Positions 18,004-25,582 of a DNA stretch of 64,000 nucleotides are shown here, in pieces (positions within the stretch are counted from its first letter, which is position 1; each line of letters starts with the position of its first letter). Source of the DNA: Thalassospira marina. Lineage in GTDB: Bacteria; Pseudomonadota; Alphaproteobacteria; Rhodospirillales; Thalassospiraceae. The position numbers and the translations under genes are program-made. The notes beneath the pieces were generated by a model, which was not told where the DNA came from, did not search any database, and saw only the letters and a list, made by a program, of their open reading frames with translations. Location of the stretch: the NCBI RefSeq assembly GCF_002844375.1, contig NZ_CP024199.1:756001-820000 (forward strand), read 5' to 3'.

Positions 18004-18960
18004 ATGGCCGAAGATGGCATCACCATTATTTTTAACCCCCGTGCTGGCGGTAACAAGCAGCGCTTCCTTTCTGCTATTCTGCAGCGCGCCGGGGTAAAGG
18101 TTGAATTGCTGCAAACCACCCATCCCGGCCATGCCCGCGAATTGGCCAGGCGGGTGCGGGCGGGGCGCAGGCTTTATGTGGCGGGCGGCGATGGTTCGTT
18201 AAACGAGGCCCTTAACGGCCTGCTTGATGCACAAATCGATGGTCACGAAGTACCGCCCCTGGGCATTATCCCGCTGGGAACGGCCAATGTGCTGGCTGTC
18301 GAGGTGGGGCTGGGGGTTAATACCCGTGCCGTAGCCGACTATATCAACGATCCGGTCCATGTATGGGTGCGGCCGGGGCTTTTGAACGGGCGCGCCTTTT
18401 TCCTGATGGTGGGTATTGGTGCTGATGCCGATACGGTTGCCAATGTGTCGCTGAAATTAAAACGGCTGATTGGCAAGGGGGCTTATGTGCTGGAAGGGCT
18501 GCGCAATATTGCCTTTCCCCGCCATCGTGATTTTGAAGTCCATATTGGCCGGGACCAATACCGGGTCGCGGGTGTCGTTGCCACCCACGCCAGCCATTAT
18601 GGGGGCAAATTCATTATTTCGCCCGATGCATCGCTGACAGATAACAAACTTGATGTGGTTCTGATGCCTGCCAGCGGCAGCCTGGCGACGGCCCGATATG
18701 GGCTGGCATTGACCATGAACCGCCTGTTTCGCCAGTCCGATGTTAGCGTTATCCGCACCGAACGCCTGACGATCACCAGCCATTGCGGCCCTGCCCCGGT
18801 GCAGATCGATGGGGAGAATGCCGGTGCATTGCCCTGCGAAATCAGCCTGTCGCCCTATCCGGTCCGGCTTTTGGTGCCGCGCGCCTATTTTAACGCTACC
18901 AGCCAGAAAGACGGGCAGATCGGGGCATCTTCCCAGCCACTGCAAATCGCAAGTCAGTAA
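18004..18960 (+). CDS. Diacylglycerol kinase family lipid kinase (YegS/DagK type)
   Basis: A 318-residue soluble lipid kinase. N-terminal FNPRAGGN and the catalytic GGDGSLNEALNGL (about residues 60-72) followed by PLGTANVLA identify the DAGK_cat domain; the C-terminal beta-sandwich ends with the family's QIDGE-type motif. Members phosphorylate diacylglycerol, ceramide or similar lipids with ATP. It is divergent from the PlcP-like/glycosyltransferase operon, so a role in returning diacylglycerol to phosphatidic acid is plausible. ATG at 18004 follows an AT-rich leader with weak SD. A sphingoid or other lipid substrate is possible. Confidence 0.87.
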   Translation: MAEDGITIIFNPRAGGNKQRFLSAILQRAGVKVELLQTTHPGHARELARRVRAGRRLYVAGGDGSLNEALNGLLDAQIDGHEVPPLGIIPLGTANVLAVEVGLGVNTRAVADYINDPVHVWVRPGLLNGRAFFLMVGIGADADTVANVSLKLKRLIGKGAYVLEGLRNIAFPRHRDFEVHIGRDQYRVAGVVATHASHYGGKFIISPDASLTDNKLDVVLMPASGSLATARYGLALTMNRLFRQSDVSVIRTERLTITSHCGPAPVQIDGENAGALPCEISLSPYPVRLLVPRAYFNATSQKDGQIGASSQPLQIASQ

Positions 18961-19063
18961 CGCCGATAAGCCCTGATATGTTGGTGTTCCCGCCTATGCC
19001 GGGTGCTTTGGCATGTTTCGGGTGATGCCGCAGGAAAAAATGGCGCCTTAATACTAAAGTAAT

Positions 19064-19095
19064 TGCCTAACTATTTTTCTCGTGATAGTTAGGCA
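19064..19095. promoter_or_regulatory. Perfect 11-bp inverted repeat operator of the ArsR operon
   Basis: TGCCTAACTAT (19064-19074) and ATAGTTAGGCA (19085-19095) are perfect inverted copies with a 10-bp spacer. The right arm ends one base before the ArsR start codon and contains its AGG ribosome-binding core. This is the expected place for an ArsR-family autoregulatory site. The RNA could also fold over the ribosome binding site. Confidence 0.75.
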
Positions 19096-19096
19096 T

Positions 19097-19444
19097 ATGC
19101 TTAACCAACAAACAGACCTTAATCGCCTTTTTGGTGCCCTTTCGGACCCCGCCCGTCGCACGATGGTCGAACGGCTTAGCCGTGGTCCGGCACCGGTAAG
19201 CGAGCTTGCCGGCCTGTTGCCGATGTCATTGCCATCGGTCATGCAGCATCTGGGTGTGCTTGAAAATGCCGGTATCGTCCGATCTGAAAAGGTCGGCAGG
19301 GTACGAACCTGTTCTATCGCACCCGAGGCCTTAAGTGCCGCGGAACAGTGGATCAATGCGCGCCGGACCCAGTGGGAACAGCGCCTGGATCGCCTGGGTG
19401 CATACCTTGCCAGTCAGCCAGAGGAGCCTGACGATGCCCCATGA
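19097..19444 (+). CDS. ArsR/SmtB-family regulator (SdpR-like, non-metal)
   Basis: A 115-residue winged-helix repressor. The core FGALSDPARRTMVERLS and recognition helix SLPSVMQHLGVLENAGIV match ArsR. No ELCVC metal motif or Cys/His cluster is seen, so it is probably not a metal sensor; similar regulators are paired with AHSA1/SRPBCC genes. ATG at 19097 is chosen over an in-frame GTG at 19082 because the operator arm covers that stretch. It overlaps the glutathione transferase gene by 11 nt, and the AHSA1 gene follows, forming a three-gene autoregulated operon. Confidence 0.9.
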   Translation: MLNQQTDLNRLFGALSDPARRTMVERLSRGPAPVSELAGLLPMSLPSVMQHLGVLENAGIVRSEKVGRVRTCSIAPEALSAAEQWINARRTQWEQRLDRLGAYLASQPEEPDDAP

Positions 19445-20144
19445 TCATGCCGGTTTAACGCTGCATATGCACCCGCTGGCATCCTATTGCTGGAAAGTGC
19501 TGATCGCACTTTATGACGCCCATATCACCTTTGAGGCCGTGCAGTTGGACGGGTTGCCAAAAAACGACAGCGCCTTTACCGATTTGTGGCCGCTGGCGAA
19601 AATGCCGCTGTTACAGCATGGCGCGAATGTGGTGCCTGAAACCTCGATCATTATCGAATATTTGCAACTGCATTTTCCCGGCAAGCTGCGTTTGATCCCG
19701 GAAAATGGGGATCAGGCCATCGAGGTTCGGCTGTGGGACCGCTTTTTTGATCTTTATGTGCATACGCCGATGCAAAAATTTGTATCCGACGTCCTGCACT
19801 CTGAACAATCGCGCGATCCTGCCGGTGTCAGCGAGGCGGGTGAAACCCTTGAAACCGCCTATGCCATGTTGGAAAAACGGATGGAAACGCGGCACTGGAT
19901 GGCAGGGGATGCCTTTTCCATGGTTGATTGTGCAGCCTTCCCGCCGCTTTTTTACGCCGATGCCATCAAACCCTACCGTGCAACGCATCCGGCCCTTTCT
20001 GCCTATTTTGAACGCCTGTTGCAACGCCCGGCCATTGCGCGTGTGATCGACGAGGCCCGGCCCTGGCTGGCCTATTTCCCGTTTGTTGACGGGCTTGAAC
20101 CGCGTTTTCGCCCGCTTGCCGATGTCCCCCCCAACAAGGAATGA
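19434..20144 (+). CDS. Glutathione S-transferase family protein
   Basis: A 236-residue GST. The thioredoxin-fold half (about residues 8-85) includes SYCWKVLIALYD and the glutathione-binding VPETSIIIEYL with cis-Pro and the Glu-Thr/Ser pair. The all-helical C-terminal half (about 95-220) contains MAGDAFSMVDCAAF, the conserved N-capping box region. GSTs conjugate glutathione to electrophiles or do related thiol chemistry; the substrate is unknown. ATG at 19434 overlaps the ArsR gene by 11 nt, and the AHSA1 gene starts 4 nt after its stop. Confidence 0.92.
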   Translation: MPHDHAGLTLHMHPLASYCWKVLIALYDAHITFEAVQLDGLPKNDSAFTDLWPLAKMPLLQHGANVVPETSIIIEYLQLHFPGKLRLIPENGDQAIEVRLWDRFFDLYVHTPMQKFVSDVLHSEQSRDPAGVSEAGETLETAYAMLEKRMETRHWMAGDAFSMVDCAAFPPLFYADAIKPYRATHPALSAYFERLLQRPAIARVIDEARPWLAYFPFVDGLEPRFRPLADVPPNKE

Positions 20145-20148
20145 CGTT

Positions 20149-20682
20149 ATGACCGATAACAAACATGAAAACGGCGATTTCATCGATGCCCATGCAGCCG
20201 CCCGGGCGCGCATTCCTGAGGGGGTGAAACGGTCTGTCGTGCATGCGACCTTTAGCCTGGAACGCACCTATGATGCCTCAGTCACGCGGGTGTGGAAGGC
20301 ATTGACCCTCCCCGAAGCCAAGGCGCAATGGTTTGGTGCGCCACCCGAAGAACTTGAAGTTCTGGAAAGCAATATGGATGTGCGGCCAGGTGGGCGCGAA
20401 AGGCTGAAGGGGCGCTGGGTCAGTAATGTGGTTTCAACCTTTGATGCCACCTATTACGACGTCATCGAAAATGAACGTCTCGTCTATTGTTATGAAATGC
20501 ATCTGGATGACCATAAAATTTCGGTTTCCATTGCCACCCTGCAATTACAGGCAGTTGGCAAGAAAACCCGCCTGATGCTGACCGAACAGGGTGCCTTCCT
20601 TGATGGTTATGACGATGCCGGTTCACGCGAACATGGTACCAACGAACTGTTTGACAAACTTGGTACTGTTTTAAGCCAGTAA
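20149..20682 (+). CDS. SRPBCC/AHSA1-domain protein
   Basis: A 177-residue protein of the AHSA1 branch of START-like (SRPBCC) folds. The signature FSLERTYDASVTRVWKAL, then EAKAQWFG and the later MLTEQGAFLDGYDD are typical. These proteins have a deep hydrophobic pocket and are often cotranscribed with ArsR-type repressors in response to an organic ligand. The ATG at 20149 follows AAGGA within the end of the GST gene. A strong terminator at 20792-20829 closes the operon about 110 nt later. Confidence 0.9.
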   Translation: MTDNKHENGDFIDAHAAARARIPEGVKRSVVHATFSLERTYDASVTRVWKALTLPEAKAQWFGAPPEELEVLESNMDVRPGGRERLKGRWVSNVVSTFDATYYDVIENERLVYCYEMHLDDHKISVSIATLQLQAVGKKTRLMLTEQGAFLDGYDDAGSREHGTNELFDKLGTVLSQ

Positions 20683-20791
20683 CATTGGTATTTCCCAGGG
20701 GTACAGGACGTTTAACAGGCGGGGCAAAAGTGATCTTTGCTTGCCGCAATACGAAAACAACCACGTTAAGCAGGCGAATACTTCATCTTGC

Positions 20792-20829
20792 AAACAAAGA
20801 CCGGGGCAAGCTGATCCCGGTCTTTGTTT
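20792..20829 (+). terminator. Rho-independent terminator after the ArsR-GST-AHSA1 operon
   Basis: Arms 20792-20805 and 20816-20829 (core AAAGACCGGG / CCCGGTCTTT) with a 10-base loop, ending in a U tract. It lies between convergent genes and may also serve the chemoreceptor gene on the minus strand. Confidence 0.85.
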
Positions 20830-20857
20830 TTTATTAGGGGCGGAGTATTGAAGGCTG

Positions 20858-22564
20858 TTAACCGGCGCGGACTTTGGCGATAAAATTATCGACCTCGCGG
20901 CGCAGATTTTCCGCCGATGTTGAAAGTTCGCGTGCACTTGAAAGCACCTGTTCGGCGGCGGCACCGCCTTCATTGGCGGCTTCGCTGACCTGCGAAATTG
21001 CGCTGGAAACTTCCTGTGTGCCGGCCGATGCCTGCGAAACGTTGCGCGCAATTTCCTGGGTGGCCGAATTTTGCTGATCCACCGCTGAAGAAATCGAGGA
21101 TGCCGTTTCGCGGGTGCGCGAAATGACGTCGGAAATATCGCGAATGGCATCCACCGTGGTTTGCGTAACGGCCTGGACCTCGGAAATATGGCTGGTGATG
21201 TTTTCGGTTGCCCGTGCCGTTTGGGTCGCCAGGTTTTTAACCTCGGATGCGACAACGGCAAATCCCTTGCCTGCTTCGCCCGCGCGGGCCGCCTCGATGG
21301 TGGCATTCAGGGCCAAAAGGTTGGTTTGGGCGGCAATATCCTGGATAAGGTTGACCACTTCGCCAATTTTTTGCACCGATTCAACCAGCCCTTCGGCCGT
21401 GCGCTGGGTTTCGGCACCTTTTTCAACGGCAATTTGCGTCACCTCGGATGAATGCACCACCTGTTCGCCAATCTGGCGGACTGATGCTGCCAGTTCCTCG
21501 CAGGCGGTGGCAACGGTTTCGACATTGGTGCTGGCTTCTGTTGCGGCGGCTGAAACCGTGCTGGATTGCGCATTGGTTTCATCAAGCGAACTGGTCAGGG
21601 TTTGGGCCGCTGTTTCCAGTTCGGTTGCGGTAGAGGCAACAATGGTAACGATGGCCCCAACCGTTTGGTCGAACTGGTTGGCAAGGTCGTTCATTGCCTG
21701 TTTTTTGTCTTCGATGGCCTGCTGTTCGGCGCGTTCGGCGGCTTCTTCCATTTCGCGGTTGCGAATCATGTTGGTTTTGAAAATTTCCATCGCAGCAGAA
21801 ATTTCACCAATTTCATCGCGCCGGTCAGTGCCGTAAACATGAACATCCAGGTTGCTGTTGGCCAGTTCATTTAAGGACCACACAATTTTGCGAATGGGCT
21901 GCACAATACCAAACCGCGCAATCAGCATGCCCATACCAAGGCCAAGCGCCAAACCAACAATTGCGACAATAATGGTAATGCTGAGCCCGGTGGTAAAGGC
22001 CGCATCCGCATCGGCAACGGCGCCATTCAGGCGTTGCTGGGCATAGGCGACGTAATTGCGAATGCTGTCATTTAGGCCGCGCGCCTGTTCGCGGTTGGCG
22101 CGTGCCTGAAGGGTTAACTGGTCGGCAAGGGCGCGCCTGTCTTCGGATGCTTCGCTGTCATTGGCGGTTTTTAAAACCTTGGCGATGCTTTGTTCGTAAA
22201 TCTGGTAATGTTCCTGCACATCCTGCAGCAATGCCAGGCGTTTGGGACCGGCTGTTTTGGCGGTTTCAGCCAGGATGGTTTGAAATTCCTGGGTTTCGCG
22301 CAAAATGGTGTCGTTCAGATCATCAATGGTGTCGGGCGTCGGGTCGGCTGCGATGCGAAATTCGGCCCGGTTCAGCGATGTAATCAGTTTCGTCAGGCGT
22401 AAACCATCCAGTGCTTCATTTGCTGCCGTTTCCTGTAATCGCGAAGACTGGTTCATGGTACTGAGGCCGTAATAGCCATTGATGGAAACGGCGATAATCG
22501 CAATTCCCAAAACGGCGATTATTGCAAATACCTTGGTAGCAATACCAAAATTTCCCAGTTTCAT
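20858..22564 (-). CDS. Methyl-accepting chemotaxis protein 1
   Basis: A 568-residue transmembrane chemoreceptor. TM1 (about 11-31), a helical periplasmic ligand domain of about 150 residues (four-helix-bundle type), TM2 (about 192-215), HAMP (about 216-270) and a cytoplasmic signalling domain ending IAKVRAG. The hairpin tip carries the near-invariant IAAQTNLLALNATIEAARAGE. It signals to CheA/CheW, which are not in this window. ATG at 22564 (MKLGNFG) is preferred; the frame is open upstream. No CheR-docking pentapeptide is visible at the C-terminus. The ligand is unknown. Confidence 0.95.
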   Translation of the reverse strand: MKLGNFGIATKVFAIIAVLGIAIIAVSINGYYGLSTMNQSSRLQETAANEALDGLRLTKLITSLNRAEFRIAADPTPDTIDDLNDTILRETQEFQTILAETAKTAGPKRLALLQDVQEHYQIYEQSIAKVLKTANDSEASEDRRALADQLTLQARANREQARGLNDSIRNYVAYAQQRLNGAVADADAAFTTGLSITIIVAIVGLALGLGMGMLIARFGIVQPIRKIVWSLNELANSNLDVHVYGTDRRDEIGEISAAMEIFKTNMIRNREMEEAAERAEQQAIEDKKQAMNDLANQFDQTVGAIVTIVASTATELETAAQTLTSSLDETNAQSSTVSAAATEASTNVETVATACEELAASVRQIGEQVVHSSEVTQIAVEKGAETQRTAEGLVESVQKIGEVVNLIQDIAAQTNLLALNATIEAARAGEAGKGFAVVASEVKNLATQTARATENITSHISEVQAVTQTTVDAIRDISDVISRTRETASSISSAVDQQNSATQEIARNVSQASAGTQEVSSAISQVSEAANEGGAAAEQVLSSARELSTSAENLRREVDNFIAKVRAG

Positions 22565-22786
22565 GCGTCTTCTCCCGGTCTGGAGCAAGTGGGGCCGGCG
22601 ATATAGCCAGTCGTCTGATTGGTGAATAGCCTCTATTTAAGGTGGTTATGTGCGCTTATACATTCAGCCATAAATTGGGTTATCCGAAAAGGGAAAAACG
22701 ACCGGCTTTGCGGTTTGGCCTGTTTTGACCTTCTTTTAAATGGCTGTTTTGTGCAGTTTCCGGGCCACAGATAGCCCAAACGAAAT

Positions 22787-22814
22787 CACCCCGGCCTGAA
22801 ACCAGACCGGGGTG
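22787..22814 (-). terminator. Hairpin just after betT
   Basis: CACCCCGG (22787-22794) and CCGGGGTG (22807-22814) form a perfect 8-bp stem 10 nt after the transporter stop on the minus strand. The following bases (ATTTCGTTTGG) are only moderately U-rich, so termination is likely but not certain. Confidence 0.65.
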
Positions 22815-22823
22815 CGATGATGT

Positions 22824-24809
22824 TTACGCCGATACTGCGGAATGCAGGAAATGGCGATGTTTTTCATAGTGGTTCAAGACATCGGCGATAACCTGTTCCT
22901 TGTTATAGCCAAAGATGTCGTAATCCTGCCCACCATCGAGCAAAAAGACCTCTGCCCGGTAATATTTGGTGGTTTTTTCCGGCGATTTGATTTCGGGGAA
23001 GGCAAAATCGGGCATGGAATATCCGCGCAGGCGTACGCCATAGACAAAGTCCTGAACGTCACCATGGGAAATTTCCAGCCGCACCTCGGTTTCGCTATGT
23101 GTCACATCTACCTGAAGGTCGGTTTCGCGCAATTCAACGGCCACACTTTCAAGTGCGGGTACTGCCGTTTCCGCAAGGAAGGTTTTGCAACGGTCCAGTT
23201 TCGGGTAGCTGACAATGGTTTGCAGGCGGGTCTTCCACGGGACATGCGCACCATGTACGGATGTTGTGGGGGCCAGGCCCATGCTGTGCTTTTTCAGCTT
23301 TTCCAGGCGCAGGCCTTTTAACAGGCCATAACAGACAAACAGCATGACCGCCGAAAAGGGCAGGGCGGCTGTAAGCGATGCGGTTTGCAGGGCATTAAGC
23401 CCGCCCATCACCAGCAACACGGCGGCAACAACGCCTTCGGTGATTGCCCAGAAGACACGCTGCCAAACCGGCGGGTCCTCCTGGCCGCCCGATGTGATGA
23501 TGTCAATCACAAGCGAACCTGAATCCGATGATGTGACAAAGAACGTGACCACCAGCACCGTTGCCAGCAGCGATGACACGCTTGCAAACGGGAAGTTTTC
23601 AAGGAATTTGAACAGGGCGGTTGAAATATCGGCCCCGACCGCATCGGAAATCAGCCCGGATGCCGACCCCATATCCAGCCACATGGCGGCATTGCCAAAG
23701 AAGGTCAGCCAGATAAAGGTAAAGCCGACCGGCACAAACAAAACGCCAATGACAAATTCGCGAATGGTGCGGCCTCGCGATACACGGGCAATGAACATGC
23801 CAACAAAGGGTGACCACGCAATCCACCAGGCCCAGTAAAACAGGGTCCAGCCGCCAATCCAGTCATTGGGTTCATAGGCAAACAGGTTAAAGGTCTTGTT
23901 GACCACTTCGCTGAGATACAGGCCAACATTCTGAACCAGGGTTTGCAGCAGATAAACCGTCGGTCCGACCAGCAGCACAAAAAGCAGCAAGGCAAGTGCC
24001 AAAAACAGGTTCAGTTCCGACAGGCGTTTAATCCCGCTATCAAGACCCGCTACCACCGACATGGTGGCACAGCCGGTAATGATCGCAATCAGGATCAACT
24101 GGGTGATTTCGGACTGGGGAATGTCAAACAGGTAATTCAGCCCCGAATTGACCTGCAAAACCCCAAGGCCAAGTGACGTTGCCACACCAAACATGGTGCC
24201 CAGAACGGCAAAAATATCCACCGTATGGCCAATCGGGCCACGAATGCGTTCACCAATCAGCGGATATAGGGCCGAACGAATGGTCAGCGGCAGGTTGTGG
24301 CGGAAACTGAAATAGGCCAGCGACATGCCGATAACGGCATAAATCGCCCAAGCGTGAATCCCCCAATGGAAAAACGTTGTCGACATCGCCTCGCGTGCGG
24401 CATCCATGGTGCCGCCTTCGCCAACGGGCGGGTTGTCAAAATGCAGGATGGGTTCTGCCACGCCATAAAACATCAGGCCGATCCCCATGCCGGCACTAAA
24501 CAGCATGGCAAACCAGGATGTGTAGCTGTAATCGGGTTCGGAATCATCCGGCCCCAGTTTGATTTCCCCATAGGAGCTAAAAGCAAGCCCCAGCGAGAAA
24601 ATCAGGAAGACAGCCACGCTAAGCATGTAAAACCAGCCAAAATTGCCGGTCAGCCAGGATTGTACGCTGCTGAAGGTGTCCTTGGCGGTGTCAGGCATGG
24701 TGATGGTAAACAGAACCACCAGAAAAATTAAAATCGCAGAGCCAAAAAACACCGGTGGTGATAGTTGCGACTTTGGTTTTTCAGCCACGCCGTTTTCTGA
24801 CGATGACAT
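22824..24809 (-). CDS. betT: BCCT-family transporter, choline/betaine type (BetT-like)
   Basis: A 661-residue sodium- or proton-coupled transporter for quaternary ammonium compounds such as choline or glycine betaine. Twelve hydrophobic segments span about residues 20-520, with the BCCT signature WWIAWSPFVGMFIARVSRGR in TM8. A soluble C-terminal tail of about 140 residues, rich in acidic and charged stretches, matches the long tails of osmoregulated BetT proteins. It has its own upstream region, shared with the divergent structured region before the next chemoreceptor. No betaine biosynthesis genes (betA/B/I) are nearby. The exact substrate is inferred. Confidence 0.9.
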   Translation of the reverse strand: MSSSENGVAEKPKSQLSPPVFFGSAILIFLVVLFTITMPDTAKDTFSSVQSWLTGNFGWFYMLSVAVFLIFSLGLAFSSYGEIKLGPDDSEPDYSYTSWFAMLFSAGMGIGLMFYGVAEPILHFDNPPVGEGGTMDAAREAMSTTFFHWGIHAWAIYAVIGMSLAYFSFRHNLPLTIRSALYPLIGERIRGPIGHTVDIFAVLGTMFGVATSLGLGVLQVNSGLNYLFDIPQSEITQLILIAIITGCATMSVVAGLDSGIKRLSELNLFLALALLLFVLLVGPTVYLLQTLVQNVGLYLSEVVNKTFNLFAYEPNDWIGGWTLFYWAWWIAWSPFVGMFIARVSRGRTIREFVIGVLFVPVGFTFIWLTFFGNAAMWLDMGSASGLISDAVGADISTALFKFLENFPFASVSSLLATVLVVTFFVTSSDSGSLVIDIITSGGQEDPPVWQRVFWAITEGVVAAVLLVMGGLNALQTASLTAALPFSAVMLFVCYGLLKGLRLEKLKKHSMGLAPTTSVHGAHVPWKTRLQTIVSYPKLDRCKTFLAETAVPALESVAVELRETDLQVDVTHSETEVRLEISHGDVQDFVYGVRLRGYSMPDFAFPEIKSPEKTTKYYRAEVFLLDGGQDYDIFGYNKEQVIADVLNHYEKHRHFLHSAVSA

Positions 24810-25341
24810 AAAATTTGCTCCAAATAATCGGTTTGCTCGACTGGCCCGTATGGGCCGGCGCGGTTCGCCGTTTTGGGATCGTCTCGAATTTGATATGCAG
24901 GCGCGGGTCTATCGCCTGGCGGTTCTGGCCGGTTTGGCGCGCCATTTTCGCGCCGTCGCATATCGAAACATTTACCCCCGCATCCCCCAACCGGGTGACG
25001 CAAAGCTGGCGCATATCCAGCGGTTTCCAGCATGTGGAAATTTTGCTCAGGGGCTCCCTGCATATGCGAACGCATCCGATGTGCCCATTGTTCCATAGGG
25101 TCGCAGACAAGGGCTGCCAGGATGAGCGGTTGTTGGTCCGTTTTGTTTTTTCGTCATGCCTTGGGGAATGGGGCAGTTAAACGACAGTCCCAATATGGGG
25201 ACTGTGGGCAGCGTTTTGCGGGTGTAAAACATAATCATGAAAGCAAGGCAGCGTTGATCTGGTTTGGCCTTCTGGCCCTGATACAGAATTTGCCAGTCAA
25301 CTGCCGCGGGCCATTTGGCCTGGCTTGAAGTTTTCTCCCTC
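24810..25341. other. Intergenic region betT to candidate RNA, includes one strong hairpin
   Basis: No credible reading frame. The betT promoter should lie near the left end. ACAGTCCC (25184-25191) and GGGACTGT (25198-25205) form a perfect 8-bp stem with a 6-base loop. GC-rich sequence in the left half has codon-like periodicity in several frames but no good start with ribosome binding site. Together with the next two features this makes 770 bp without a gene. Confidence 0.5.
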
Positions 25342-25440
25342 GTCCGGTTTGAAAGAACCGGAACCCGATGTTCGGACCTGCCCGGACTTTGCCTCCAACT
25401 AGGCCGCACTTTACCCCCGTGAAGTGCGGTCCTTTTTTTT
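25342..25440 (+). ncRNA. Candidate structured RNA or attenuator upstream of a chemoreceptor
   Basis: On the plus strand, GTCCGG (25342-25347) can pair with CCGGAC (25382-25387), while the overlapping CCGGTT (25344-25349) can pair with AACCGG (25356-25361), so the two folds exclude each other. A canonical terminator (25404-25440) follows directly. The arrangement fits either a small RNA ending at this terminator or a leader that controls readthrough into the receptor gene at 25583. The 5' end is unknown, and no Rfam family was recognised by eye. Confidence 0.35.
25404..25440 (+). terminator. Strong intrinsic terminator 143 nt upstream of chemoreceptor 2
   Basis: CCGCACTT (25404-25411) and AAGTGCGG (25422-25429) with a 10-base loop, followed by TCC and eight T (25433-25440). 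There is no coding gene upstream on this strand for it to terminate. Confidence 0.85.
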
Positions 25441-25582
25441 GGGGTCTGCAACGACACTCCCTATATGCGGATATGGGGATATTATCCAAACAGGTAATTT
25501 GCCGGTATGAATTAAACCGGGACGACCCTGCGGGGATGTTGGGCACGCATAAGCGGCCAACGGCAGGAAAGGGAAGAATGCG

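Noticed and set aside
24815..25457. Short frames on both strands between betT and the chemoreceptor
   Set aside because: No plausible start with ribosome binding site, inconsistent composition, and overlaps between frames; structured RNA explains the region better.
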